Assembly (NCBI GenBank): GCA_019918135.1
Contig: WBZZ01000090.1
Span: 1 to 64,000 of the forward strand
Length of the DNA: 64,000 bases
DNA from: Paulinella micropora
Taxonomy: Eukaryota > Cercozoa > Imbricatea > Euglyphida > Paulinellidae
Direction: 5' to 3'
The notes beneath the pieces are model-generated. The model saw only the letters and a program-made list of their open reading frames with translations. It was not told the origin of the DNA and searched no databases. This document shows positions 9,838 through 18,886 of the stretch, in pieces. A program made the translations under genes and the position numbers. How positions within the stretch are numbered: the first letter of the stretch is position 1; every line of letters starts with the position of its first letter.

Positions 9838-10665
9838 GACAAGGTGACGACTAGACCTGAAGGGCTTCTGGGTCGGCCTCTTTTCCCGTCTTCAAACGCA
9901 CTTTCGCCACTTCGAACCAGACGAGCACTTGCTTCCTGAGCGCTTCAGGAATCTTGCGGGCCTTGACGGCCGACTTATACAGGAAATCGACAGTTGCCAT
10001 CATGGTCCTGCGCGCAGTTTAAGTGTTCAATTGCGGAACCAAGATGCACAGTTCCTCCCAAGTCTCATTGATGAGAACTCCCTCCAGTTGAAACATGTTC
10101 ATGGACTGGGCCAGGGCAACAGTGTCCTCCTTCAACTTGTGGTAGTAGCAGTACTTCTTCTGATTGATGAAAAACTCCTTCATGATGCTGTTGACTTGCT
10201 TCAACTTGCACTCAGAGAGCCTTTTCACAAGAGCTTGCATTTCCTGCAACAGGCCAGGCTTGTCCTTTCGAATCCAGTGCAGTTCTTTGATGCTGTCGAT
10301 GATGGCCTTGTCCATGTCTTCGCGAATTCCATGGCGGGAAAGAAGCTGCTTCCACACCTTCCAAAGATCGCCTGTGTGAGACGACACGTACGTCCACATC
10401 GAATTGAATGTAGCTTGGTTGATCTTGCGGGAAAGAGCAAACTCCTGCTTCCAAGTACCCAAAAACTTTTTAATCGACTTGGGAGATTGAACCTTGAGGC
10501 GCAAAATTGCAAGGTAGCCTTGGTTGTGGCGATGGCGTTCTCCCCAAACGTGTTCTTGCGTTGCGTCTGCGCCATACGATTCTCGTAGGCACCCAACAGA
10601 CTCACTGCACGCCGACCTTTCTCGTTCCATCTGACTAATCGAAGCTTCGACATCTTGATGACTTG

Positions 10666-10776
10666 CTACAACGGCTGCGTGGGGTGGATTCGATGCAAGC
10701 GCTGAATTGCGTTGGAGGTGTGAAGGCCCACGAACGCATCCATGGGCAGCTTGCCTTCCTTCATCTTGTGGCCCAT
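10666..10776 (-). CDS. Small ORF or exon upstream of the methyltransferase, unidentified
   Basis: A 36-codon frame starting MGHKMKEGKLPMD lies just upstream of the methyltransferase ATG on the same strand. Its balanced composition suggests coding sequence, perhaps an upstream exon. A second basic frame starts at 10,855 (MKRTATRPARKKS) in another phase. Neither matches a family I know. Confidence 0.25.
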   Translation of the reverse strand: MGHKMKEGKLPMDAFVGLHTSNAIQRLHRIHPTQPL

Positions 10777-10859
10777 GCTGGCTGTGCGCCTTCAACCAGA
10801 CCCTTGGCCCCTGCTGGCTCTTCTTTCGGGCCGGCCTCGTCGCTGTGCGCTTCATAACC

Positions 10860-11050
10860 AAAAGCGCGCCCTAGCACACCCTGGCTTTACACCAGAGAGA
10901 GCGAGAGAGACAGAGAGAGGAACAAACTCCTCCCCTCTCTCACTGACAAGCGCAGGAGGGCGGGCAGAGTGCGCAGGAAAGGGAAGGGGGTGTGTGGGGG
11001 AGAGAGGCCAAGGCCCAGGGCTCCCGCGCGCCCCTAGCCCGGTCCGGGTT
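10860..11050. other. Compositional junction between host-like and GC-rich virus-like DNA
   Basis: Left of here genes have short introns and the DNA is of moderate GC. Within ~200 bases it becomes strongly GC-rich with G tracts and a purine-rich GAGA stretch (10,893-10,922). From here to the end no intron-split gene is seen. No terminal inverted repeat or target-site duplication marks the border. Confidence 0.6.
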
Positions 11051-11116
11051 TAGGAATGGCCGCGGGAGGGCGGCTGGGACGTATCAGCGGCCGCAGCCAT
11101 CAATGGGCTGTGGTGC

Positions 11117-11314
11117 ATGTTCTCCGGCAACTGCGCTTTCGATCAGGATATCAGCGGCTGGAACGCAGCGTTGTCGGCGAAGGGCGGGGATGTGTGCACT
11201 GGTATTTTCCAGTCCAATGGTATCTATACTTACGATGTTGGTATCCAGACAAGCGACCTGCCGAGCATCTGCAGCAGCAGCTACACCCGCGCATGCGGCG
11301 CTTTTCCTTCTTAG
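11117..11314 (+). pseudogene. Fragment of a BspA-like (DUF285) surface-repeat protein
   Basis: The 65-codon frame opens with FSGNCAFDQDISGWN, a textbook DUF285/BspA-like leucine-rich repeat motif (F..A..FN.DIS.WDTS). Full proteins carry many such 25-residue repeats; here only one and part of a second remain before the stop. These repeats are common in protist genomes and in large DNA viruses of algae and protists. The frame is open upstream of the ATG for several codons, so the N-terminal part may be lost or frame-shifted. I read it as a remnant. Confidence 0.7.
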
Positions 11315-11501
11315 AACCATACGGCGACCGGCCGCGCGAAGGCTATACTGGCATTGAGAAGAGCGGAGGCGGCCCGAAAGAAAAGGTTTATCCGGTGGGC
11401 AGTTGGCAGAGCGTGTCCCTGCTTTTCCCACAGCCTGTTGAAGTGTGTTTTTCTTTATTAAAGTCCGGCCTGGTTGGCTGTTTCTCGGGGGGCTGCGCCC
11501 T

Positions 11502-11548
11502 CTAACCCCTGCGCTGCCACTGGTCCGGTCCGGGGTTAGGGGTGGCAG
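11502..11548. promoter_or_regulatory. Interleaved inverted repeats, possible pseudoknot or terminator
   Basis: CTAACCCC (11,502-11,509) can pair with GGGGTTAG (11,532-11,539), and CTGCCAC (11,514-11,520) with GTGGCAG (11,542-11,548). The two stems interlock, as in a pseudoknot. It lies between the DUF285 fragment and the 3' end of the next minus-strand gene, where a transcript end would be expected. Confidence 0.4.
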
Positions 11549-11768
11549 GAAGAAGAGAGGGGGGCTGGTCGGGATCGCACCGGGGGGGGGCCAGGCAGCT
11601 GCCGGGAGTGAGGGGAGGGGAGGGGACACAGGGTGCGCGGAGGAAGCGAGAGGGTTTTTTTATCACAGCCAGCAGAGGCCGAGCCACGCACCCGGAAGAG
11701 GGGAGAGCATGGAAGTGCACAGGGAGTAGGCGGGGCAGGGGGGGGGCCGGCGGCGGGGCCCGGGGAGC

Positions 11769-13190
11769 TTAGGCCAGCACCGGCTCGAGCGCCTCGCGCT
11801 CGGCGGCGTAGAGCCCTTGTACCCGTGTGCGCAGGCGCTGCAGCCGGTCGAGCGCGGCGCCGAACCCTACGCCCAGCAGGAGGCCGGCCTCGACGATATT
11901 GAAAAAGAGGCGCACCGACGCCGCGTACGTCTCGCACAACGTGTTCGTCTGCACCAGCCTCTGCAGCTGCCACACAATGTACAAGCACAGCAGCGTGCTG
12001 ATCCAGACCAGCAGTACGTGGTCTACTAGCGTCGGGGGAATGCCGGTCCAGGCCAGCGTCAGGTGGGCCAGCGCCCCGCGGTAGGGCTCCCACACCAGCG
12101 CGAAGAAACCTAGGCCTGCGCCCAGGGCCACCACGGCCAGCAGCAGCATAGTGTCATACGGGACGCTCTTCTGGCAACAGAACGCGGCCAGCAGCAGGCA
12201 GAAGGCGTCCACGGCGGCGCACACCGTCAGGAAGAGCGTAAAGTCGGCATGGACCAACAGCAGGCTGGCAAACAGCGACGAACCGCCGACCATGGCCACC
12301 GACACGACCGGGAGGTAGCGGTGGCAGCCGCCATAGAACGTGCACACCACCATGAGGCACAGGGCGAGCACCTCGGCGGTGCTCCAGGGATTGTCGTACA
12401 GCCAGGTGCTGCGCCGCAGCCAGGCGCTCAGCCCCGCCGTGAGCGCCAGCGCGGCGGAGAGGTGAGCGGCCGTGCACAGCTGCTTGTGTGAGTCCTCTAG
12501 CGCCCGGTGCGCGTCGTCGGCCCGCACCCGCTGGTGCTCGATACATTCCAGGCGCCGCAGGATCGTCTGCCAGGATTCCTGGTCCAGCTGCCACGCGCGG
12601 GCCGTGGCCCCGGCGGCCCGGGGCGGTCCGTGCGCCGCGGCTCTCGTGGTCTGACCCGGCCGAGGCGGCTCGGCCGGCGGCTCGGCCTGACCCGGCCCGT
12701 CCGGCGGCTCGGCCGACGCCTCGGCCGACTGCTCGGCCGGACCCTCGCCTGTCAGCCGCCGGCCGGGCCGCCTCGGCGGCGGGGTCGTGTTGGCAGGCGG
12801 CCGCGCGCCCGGCCCAGGGCCCGGCTGGGCCGTGCCCTCGGCGCTTGGCCGGTGCGTGCCCGGTGGTGGTGGGGGAGGGCCAACCGGCGGCGGGCCGGCG
12901 GGGAGGGGGCCCGGCCTCCCCTTGGCTGGGTATGGCTCGGCCGGCCGCGTCTCGGCCGGCCGGCCGGCTAGCGGCGGGGGCGTTGCCCCTCCGGGCACCC
13001 CGGAGTCGAGCACCGGGGCAGCTGCCTGCCGCGGCGGGCGGGGGCGCGCCAGGCATGCATCCTGCCGCTGGCTGCCCTCCGCCGGCCACGAACCGCTCGC
13101 TCTGCTCCGCCGGGGGCGCGAGGAGGCGGCGCCGTGGCGCCCGCGTGCTCGCGCTAGCGCGCTAAACCGGGTAGGCTTGGGCGTCTGCAT
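11769..13190 (-). CDS. Multi-pass membrane protein with Pro/Ala-rich N-terminus
   Basis: About 473 residues from the ATG at 13,190. I prefer this start because the frame further upstream is only GC-rich low-complexity sequence. Roughly residues 1-200 are rich in Pro, Ala, Gly and Arg and likely disordered. The C-terminal half has six or seven hydrophobic segments (for example VLALCLMVVCTFYGG, LLLAVVALGAGLGFFALV and LLVWISTLLCLYIVW), followed by a short hydrophilic tail. This fits a polytopic membrane protein with a long soluble arm. No family is recognised. It is convergent with the DUF285 fragment and divergent from RPB10, 440 bp away across a C17 tract. Confidence 0.7.
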   Translation of the reverse strand: MQTPKPTRFSALARARGRHGAASSRPRRSRASGSWPAEGSQRQDACLARPRPPRQAAAPVLDSGVPGGATPPPLAGRPAETRPAEPYPAKGRPGPLPAGPPPVGPPPPPPGTHRPSAEGTAQPGPGPGARPPANTTPPPRRPGRRLTGEGPAEQSAEASAEPPDGPGQAEPPAEPPRPGQTTRAAAHGPPRAAGATARAWQLDQESWQTILRRLECIEHQRVRADDAHRALEDSHKQLCTAAHLSAALALTAGLSAWLRRSTWLYDNPWSTAEVLALCLMVVCTFYGGCHRYLPVVSVAMVGGSSLFASLLLVHADFTLFLTVCAAVDAFCLLLAAFCCQKSVPYDTMLLLAVVALGAGLGFFALVWEPYRGALAHLTLAWTGIPPTLVDHVLLVWISTLLCLYIVWQLQRLVQTNTLCETYAASVRLFFNIVEAGLLLGVGFGAALDRLQRLRTRVQGLYAAEREALEPVLA

Positions 13191-13395
13191 GTGAACTCTA
13201 GGCTGGGCCCGCCCGCGCCGGGGTTCAGGCACGGGGATCCGAGCTTCGGCCGTGTTGGGAAAAGAGGGGGGTTGGAGCAGGAGGCCGGGGGGTCCACGTC
13301 TGGCGCTGGTTATACCGAAAGGGGCGGCCCCCCGCGAACACAGGGGGGCCCCCCGCGGGCTGGTGCGGGGGGGGCGGGAGGGAGGGGGGAGCCTG

Positions 13396-13412
13396 CCCCC
13401 CCCCCCCCCCCC
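13396..13412. repeat. C17 homopolymer in the divergent intergenic region
   Basis: The region 13,191-13,629 between the membrane-protein gene and RPB10 holds GC-rich low-complexity sequence with this run and several G runs, and no gene. Any promoters for the divergent pair would lie here, but I see no motif. Confidence 0.8.
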
Positions 13413-13629
13413 GGGGAAGAGAGGGAAAAGATAGGTTTCGAGGAGGGAAGGGGCCGGCCGCGCCCCAGGAGGAGGAGGGAGGGAGTTCACCCCGCGCTCG
13501 GCGAGTCCGCCTCGCGACCGCCGCCGGCGGCCGGCGGCCCGGCCGGCGGGCGGCCGCCGGGGCGTTCGGCTCCCCGAGAGGGGGGGAGCGCGTGCCAGAG
13601 GCCGGCGGGGGCTCCTTCCGCCCCCGCGG

Positions 13630-13890
13630 ATGGCGAGCCTGCCGTACAACTGCACCTCGTGCCGCAAACAGCTAGGCTGCCTGGTACCCGCCTACCAAGC
13701 TCTTAAAGCCGCACACTATACCTCGGCCGAGGCACTGGACGCGCTGGGCCTGCTGCTAGCGTGCTGCCGTCGCAAGCTACTAGGTGCCAATGACTGGGGT
13801 CGAGAGGAGGTCGTGAGGCGCGCCCTCCAGCAAGCCGCCCGCCATGGAGATCACGTGGACTCCGCAAGCAGCACAGTACGTGGAAGTTAG
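13630..13890 (+). CDS. RPB10: RPB10-like DNA-directed RNA polymerase subunit
   Basis: 86 residues. Rpb10/RpoN is the small zinc-binding subunit shared by eukaryotic RNA polymerases, by archaeal polymerase and by many giant-virus polymerases, where it helps assemble the Rpb3/Rpb11 platform. The signature is present: CTSC at residues 8-11, ALDALG at 36-40, and the adjacent pair CC at 45-46 followed by RR, together the four zinc ligands. Spacing matches the family. The protein has ~20 extra C-terminal residues compared with the usual 65-70. Single exon, divergent from cellular forms. Its last 47 bases overlap the start of the next gene in another frame, as in compact viral genomes. It is a hallmark of virus-encoded transcription and supports a Nucleocytoviricota origin. 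Confidence 0.88.
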   Translation: MASLPYNCTSCRKQLGCLVPAYQALKAAHYTSAEALDALGLLLACCRRKLLGANDWGREEVVRRALQQAARHGDHVDSASSTVRGS

Positions 13891-14740
13891 GCCCGTGCTC
13901 TGCTCGCACGGCACTATCCGGGAGGGGGACCTGATTTACACCTGCGACGAAGAGTTGCGGTCCGACGACAGCGATGTGGTCCTGGGCTATGCCTGGAACA
14001 GCTACGACCTGTACGACAAGACCACGCGGGCCACGCCGCCCCTGCACAAGACCTTGCTCGGCGTCACGGACGAGACCGCGAGCCCCTTGCAGGCCGAGAA
14101 AGTCATCCGCGTCCAGACGGCGGGCTTGGCTTTCTACCCCGTGGCCCAGACGGTGGCGCTCAGCAAGTTTCCGTACGGCAGCTACGTGCTGATCAAGGAA
14201 ACGTACACACCCCCCCGCAACCTCTCGGAACAACGCCGGCAGAGTGAGACTCCACAGTTCCCAGAGATGAAGGCCTGGGTGCCCCCCTGCGATCCCCGGA
14301 CCGGGGCCGACGACGACGAGAAGCTCCGCGCGGAGGCCAGGGCCGGCGGCCGAAAGCAGGGCTCGCTCTGGGAGCTGCCCGCCGAGTCGTTTTACCGGCA
14401 GGACGGCAACGATTTCCAGCGCAAGTTCGCGGCCGCGCAGTGCCCGGGAGCCCGTGGCCGCGGCAGGGAGCAGCGCTTTCTGCCGTGTGCACAGGCCTGG
14501 CTGCTAGCCGTGCTCGAGAAGAACGCGGGCGGGGAGGCTAAAGACGACGAGGAGTTGGTGAGCATGCTGCAGCGCCTGACGGACTGGTGGATCGACGTGC
14601 TCAAGGAAGACAGGCACCAGCTGGACGACGGGTGGGTCTGCCTGGGGCAGGTCCTGGGGTACTTCGAGGACAAGCACGCCCTGGCCGTGAGGCTCACGCG
14701 GTCGACCAGGGGCCCCAGCCCCCTCCGCCAGACTAAGTAG
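13844..14740 (+). CDS. Unidentified 298-residue protein
   Basis: An intact frame that starts inside the 3' end of RPB10 (overlap 13,844-13,890) and shares its direction, so the two are probably co-transcribed. The protein is soluble, with a mixed charged composition, no signal peptide and no membrane segment. The N-terminal half looks globular with beta-type hydrophobic alternation (EGDLIYTCDEELRS, YGSYVLIKETYTPP). The C-terminal third is helical with several tryptophans (RLTDWWIDVLKEDRH). I recognise no domain. Balanced composition and an uninterrupted frame in GC-rich DNA make it a real gene. Confidence 0.8.
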   Translation: MEITWTPQAAQYVEVRPVLCSHGTIREGDLIYTCDEELRSDDSDVVLGYAWNSYDLYDKTTRATPPLHKTLLGVTDETASPLQAEKVIRVQTAGLAFYPVAQTVALSKFPYGSYVLIKETYTPPRNLSEQRRQSETPQFPEMKAWVPPCDPRTGADDDEKLRAEARAGGRKQGSLWELPAESFYRQDGNDFQRKFAAAQCPGARGRGREQRFLPCAQAWLLAVLEKNAGGEAKDDEELVSMLQRLTDWWIDVLKEDRHQLDDGWVCLGQVLGYFEDKHALAVRLTRSTRGPSPLRQTK

Positions 14741-14922
14741 CAGGGTGGAAGCACGGCCGTGCCGCTGGTCGCTAGACTAACCGGCGGGGCCCACGACCAA
14801 CCGCCGGCCGCGGCAGCCGGCTGTCTCTGCCCGAACTACCACGGCCGGCGTGGGCGACCGGGGGGGGCAGCAGGTGGCGCGAGCCGAGTTGGTCCGCAAG
14901 AGTGCAGTGCTGGTCGTCAGCT

Positions 14923-14928
14923 TTTATT
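14923..14928 (-). terminator. AATAAA poly(A) signal for the zinc-finger gene
   Basis: TTTATT on the plus strand is AATAAA on the minus strand, ~47 bases beyond the stop codon of the zinc-finger gene that ends at 14,975. Confidence 0.5.
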
Positions 14929-14974
14929 AAACAACTTGGGCTCTACTCTACTAGGACCACACAGTCACGCAGAG

Positions 14975-17212
14975 CTAACGCCACTTGGCATTGGCAAAGT
15001 CGCGGTCAAACGCCCAGCCCTGCGCACAAAGAAACTCCGCCAACTGCTGCTCGCTCTTGAAGCGCCTGGCGATGCCCTCGACCGTGTGACACCGCTGCAC
15101 GTGATCATCCAACGAGAGCTCCGTGGGGCAGCGCGTGGTGCACTGAAGCAGGCCTGCACCTGTCTGGAACTTGGCCGTGCTGAACGACGCAAAGGCACAC
15201 GCGTGCTGCCATTTCTTGCTTTCCTCGTGTCTCTTTTCGTGCTTCCTGAGAGGGCTGGATTGCGAAAAACACATGCCACACTCGGTACATCGATATGGCT
15301 TCTCGCCAGTGTGTGTGCGTAGGTGTGTCTTGAGATTGTTGGCTTCACTGAAGCGGGCCTCGCACTCTGTGCAGGCAAACGGTTTCTCGCCACTGTGTGT
15401 GCGCAGGTGTTTCTTAATATCGCTAGATCGAGTAAACCGGGCGTCGCACTGGGGGCAAGTAAACGGCTTCTCGTCAGAGTGCCTACGCAAGTGTATCTTG
15501 AGACCGCAGGAAGCTGTGAAGCGGGCGTCGCAAACGGTGCAGGCAAACGGCTTCTCGCCAGTGTGTGTACGCAGGTGTATCTTGAGACTGCTCAAGGCGG
15601 TGAAACTGGCATCACATTCAGTGCAGGCGAACGGCCTCTCGCCAGTGTGCGCGCGTGAATGCATCTTGACGTCGTAGCGAGTCGTGAAGCGGGCGTCGCA
15701 AACGGTACAGCAGAACGGCTTCTCGCCCGAGTGCCTGCGCAGGTGTGTCTTGAGACTGCTACAAGTTGTGAAACGGGCATCACATTCAGTGCATGCAAAC
15801 GGCTTATCGCCAGTGTGTGTACGCAGGTATATCTTGAGATCGTAGCGAGTCGTGAAGCAGGCGTCGCACTCGGTACAGCTGAATGGCTTCTTACCCGAAT
15901 GCCTGCTCAGGTGTGTCTTAAGACTACCAGTCTGGGTGAAGCGGGCGTCGCAAACGGTACAGACAAACGGCTTCTCGCCACTGTGTGCGCAGGTGTGTCT
16001 TGAGATTGCCAGGTGTTGTAAAGCGGGCCTCACAGTTTGGGCAGGCAAACGGCCTCTCGCCACTGTGTGTGCGCAGGTGTGTCTTGAGATTGCCAGCTTC
16101 ACTGAAGCGAGCCTCGCACTCTGGACAGGCAAACGGTTTCTCGCCATTGTGTGTGCGCAGGTGTCTCTTGAGATCGCCAGATCGAATAAACCGGGCGTCA
16201 CACTCTGTGCAAGCAAACAGTTTCTCATCAGAATGCCTGCTCAGGTGTGTCCTAAGACCACCGGCTTGAGTGAAACGGGCGTCGCAAACGGTACAGCTGA
16301 ATGGCTTCTCGCCGGTGTGTGTGCGCAGATGTATCTTGAGATGGCCAGAAGTTGTGAAGCGGGCTTCGCAATCTGGGCAGGCAAACGGCTTCTCCCCACT
16401 GTGCGTACGCAGGTGTTTCTTGAGATCGCTAGCTTGTCTAAAACATTTACCGCACTGGGCACAAGTAAAATTCTTCTCCTTTGGTGGTTGTGAGCTTGGT
16501 GTGTCCTCGCGCTCTTCTGCCTTTTTCTTTTGTTTGCCTCCCGCCTTGGCGCTCTCGGCCGGTACACTCGGCTGAGTAAGGTCGGTAAGTGTCGCATGAC
16601 GCGCGCACAGTGTGGGCCAGTCACGGTCCTGGCGGACGGTCGCCACCGTCGCGAGGTTTTCCTGCAGGTAGCAGCTTTCACAGGCCGGGCGGTCCGCCGA
16701 GGCTTGGCCTCCACGCCACTCCTTGAACACCAACCGCATGTTCTCGAGGACTTTGAACGCAGCCCCATAGCGTTGCAGCAGATTGACCCCCGGCTTCTGC
16801 TCCACGAACGGCTCGGCGCTGGCCAGGCGCTGCAGCCACAGCTGGACCGCGGGTGAGGGGTCGGACCGGCCGTCGTGCTACAGCCGTCGTCGTGCCGCCG
16901 GCGTTTCGGGCTCTGGCTGCCATCCACCTCGTCTGCCGGCCGGCGCCGCACATGTCGCTCGCGTGGCCGGCGCCGCGCGTGGCGCTGGCACAGCCTGGCC
17001 GGCCGCTCGGCTTCGCCGCCCGCATCGGCCGCCCGCACGCGGCCGCGGCGCGTGAAGCACCTCTCGCACGCCGGCTGCCAGCTCTCGGCCGGGCCCGCCA
17101 GGCGGCACACCAGCCCGCCGTCGCGCACACACAAGCCCGCCGCGCCGACCGCTGCCACCGCGTCGTGGGAGCCGTACCGGCGCACGAAACTCCGCACGGC
17201 CCGGCTGTCCAT
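14975..17212 (-). CDS. Fifteen-finger C2H2 zinc-finger protein lacking the nuclease-like tail
   Basis: Reads from MDSRAVRSFVRRYG at 17,212. Two N-terminal Cys/His modules share the form CxxC...LCxxH (ACERC...LCQRH and ACESC...LCARH). A Lys-rich linker leads to about 15 tandem C2H2 fingers with TGEKP/SGEKPF linkers, the pattern of sequence-specific DNA binding. A block HEESKKWQHACAFASFSTAKF and the FDRDFANA segment close the protein. The paralogue at 43,855 continues for ~160 residues with a possible nuclease domain; here the frame ends directly in 3'-flank sequence homologous to that paralogue's 3' flank. Frame breaks: near 16,855 and near 15,990, where one GT of a GTGTGT run is missing. Both look like consensus errors or decay. 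Probably a nuclear regulator or genome-targeting factor; function inferred only. Confidence 0.75.
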
Positions 17213-17731
17213 CCAAAACTGGTCGAAGTCCCTCTCACCGCCCTGCGCTGGAGCAGCGGGTTCGTGGGAGACCGGGGGAGAGCCCGGGGGGATGTGTCTT
17301 TCTGGCCAGGGGGGCAGGAGCCGCCCTCCCCCCGCCCGTCTCCCGCCCCGCGCGCGTGGAGAGCTACCCCCCCCCCCCCCAGGCCCTCCCCCGCCGGCGC
17401 GCCGTGCCCCGACCCGAGGGTGGGTGCCGGGGGGGGTGCACGTGCCCGCGTCTCCCGCCCTCCTCTCCCGTGGGGGGGGGGGAGGGACGCGCGACCGACC
17501 GGCCTCCCCCCTCTCTTCTTTTTCTCGTCCCCGCTTCTTCTATTCGGGCCGGGGCCCGGGTGACTGCCGTCGCTCGCGTCCGGGCCGGTGCTATACCAAA
17601 CTCTCCGCCCTTGGGCTGTTCGGGGTTTAATTCCAGGAGCCAACGCGGGTCACAGACCAACCACGAGGGAGTCGTGGGGGTGGAGGGTCCTCCTCCTGTC
17701 CCTTCCCGTTCTGTGGGGAAGAGGACTAGAG
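17213..17731. other. GC-rich intergenic region, no gene seen
   Basis: Contains C and G runs (for example C11 near 17,370 and G10 near 17,473) and no supported ORF. Long overlapping frames exist on both strands but are only GC-rich low complexity. Confidence 0.6.
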
Positions 17732-18886
17732 CTAGCCAGGGTGCTCGGGTGCACGGAGAAGTTCACGGAACAGCTCTTCCACCGCTTCCCGCGTATCATG
17801 GAGGCGCGCTAGTCCGTTGTCACTAAGGGCGTCGTCCCACAACTCACTCAGGTCCAGGCTGCCTAGTTTGGGCAGGAGGTGCAGGCCCGCCCGCAGTAGC
17901 CCCGCGCCCGTCAGTTGCCTACACCGTGCGAGATCCAGGTGCTCTAGGTTTGTTAGCCCTGCTAGGTGTAACAACCCACCGTCTTGCAACTCCGAGCAAC
18001 CGGCGAGGCTTAGGCGCTCTAGCTTGGTCAGGGTTTGCAAGTGTGCTAGCCCGCCGCCAGTTATCCGTTGACAATCGGTGAGATCCAGGCAACGTAGCGC
18101 AATCGACCCCTCCAGGGATTCCAAACCAGCGTCTGTGATCTCGTAGCAACGGGCGAGGCTTAGCTCCTCCAGCCTCCGCTTCGGCACGTGTATCAACCCG
18201 GTCCCCGTCAGCAACGGACAGCCGGAGAGGTCTAGCTCCTGCAATAACTTCAACTGCTTCAGTCCTTTGAGTTCCTCGTCCGTCAGCTCCGGGCACTCAG
18301 CAAGGTTCAGTTGCCGCAGCTGTCTCAGCGCCGCCAGAGGCTTCAGCTCGAAGTACCCGAGCCTGGCGAGCTTCAGCCGCTGCAGCTGCGTAAACCTGGA
18401 CAAGGGTTCTAGGTCGCCTTCGTCGACCTCTTGAAAGCCGCTGAGGTCTAGCTGCAGCAGGCGTGGGAAGGTGTCGGCCAGGCAGGCTAACTGTTCCGCG
18501 GTCAGAGCAAGCTGGTAATACTTCCTCGGGGAGGTGGGGTCCCCTTCCGCGCAAAGGAAGCGTTCCACTGTCACGCCCGGGAAGCTGTGGCTGCGCGGAG
18601 CCAGGGCCTCGAGCCCCTCCAGCCCCAGCAGGAGCTCGTTGAGGCGGACGCGGGCACTGCTCCAGGCGTCGCCGGCCACTGCCAAGAAGGACCGCGCCTG
18701 TGCGAAGGTTCGCAAGTCCAGCTGTGGGCACCGGAAGCCCGCCCAAAAGTCCGGCCTGCGCAGGAGCTGGGCCAGCTCGGGGGCAACCGCCGCCAACCCA
18801 AGCAGCCTGTTATAGCCCAGCCAGTCCCTGGTACGGAACCAAACTGCAGTAGACGGGGGCTCCCCGGCGCCGCCGGCTGATTGCAT
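17732..18886 (-). CDS. Leucine-rich repeat protein (AMN1/F-box-LRR type)
   Basis: 384 residues from the ATG at 18,886, uninterrupted. From about residue 140 there are some nine or ten cysteine-type LRRs with the form LxxLxLxxCxxITDxGL (for example LERLSLAGCSELQDGGL). This is the LRR_CC class found in F-box/LRR substrate receptors and in AMN1. The N-terminal ~130 residues are helical and may hide a diverged F-box, but I cannot see a clean one. The likely role is protein recognition, perhaps selecting substrates for ubiquitination. GC content is lower than in neighbours and the gene is free of frame breaks. One of several LRR genes in the region. Confidence 0.85.
   Translation of the reverse strand: MQSAGGAGEPPSTAVWFRTRDWLGYNRLLGLAAVAPELAQLLRRPDFWAGFRCPQLDLRTFAQARSFLAVAGDAWSSARVRLNELLLGLEGLEALAPRSHSFPGVTVERFLCAEGDPTSPRKYYQLALTAEQLACLADTFPRLLQLDLSGFQEVDEGDLEPLSRFTQLQRLKLARLGYFELKPLAALRQLRQLNLAECPELTDEELKGLKQLKLLQELDLSGCPLLTGTGLIHVPKRRLEELSLARCYEITDAGLESLEGSIALRCLDLTDCQRITGGGLAHLQTLTKLERLSLAGCSELQDGGLLHLAGLTNLEHLDLARCRQLTGAGLLRAGLHLLPKLGSLDLSELWDDALSDNGLARLHDTREAVEELFRELLRAPEHPG

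Larger units (their letters stand above)
8539..10660 (-). pseudogene. Damaged multi-exon DNA N6/N4 methyltransferase with C-terminal Cys-rich module
   Basis: Reading the minus strand, an ATG at 10660 opens a basic ~200-residue region of no known family. Next comes the methyltransferase core in beta-class order: YADLPYNI (motif IV-like, near 9570) before CMGSGSEVIGALEAD (motif I, SAM loop, near 9080), with VTGIDIDAKQVEFAKARV after it. The C-terminus (8539-8835) is Cys/His-rich (CFTCKQTM ... FSIHGHFCNDAC), like FCS/MYM or viral VLTF2-type zinc modules. Putative short introns lie at about 9974-10015, 9796-9854 and 9595-9705. Lesions: one base lost in a T run near 10,505, an in-frame TGA near 9587, a GT-repeat slip near 9494, TAA at 9356-9358, and slips near 8955 and 8875. 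It is either a pseudogene or heavily affected by consensus error. It could be host, transposon or virus derived. Confidence 0.55.

Noticed and set aside
12154..13165. Long overlapping ORFs on both strands rich in Ala, Arg, Gly and Pro
   Set aside because: In DNA this GC-rich stop codons are rare. These frames have no domain and compositions that mirror the real gene on the other strand.
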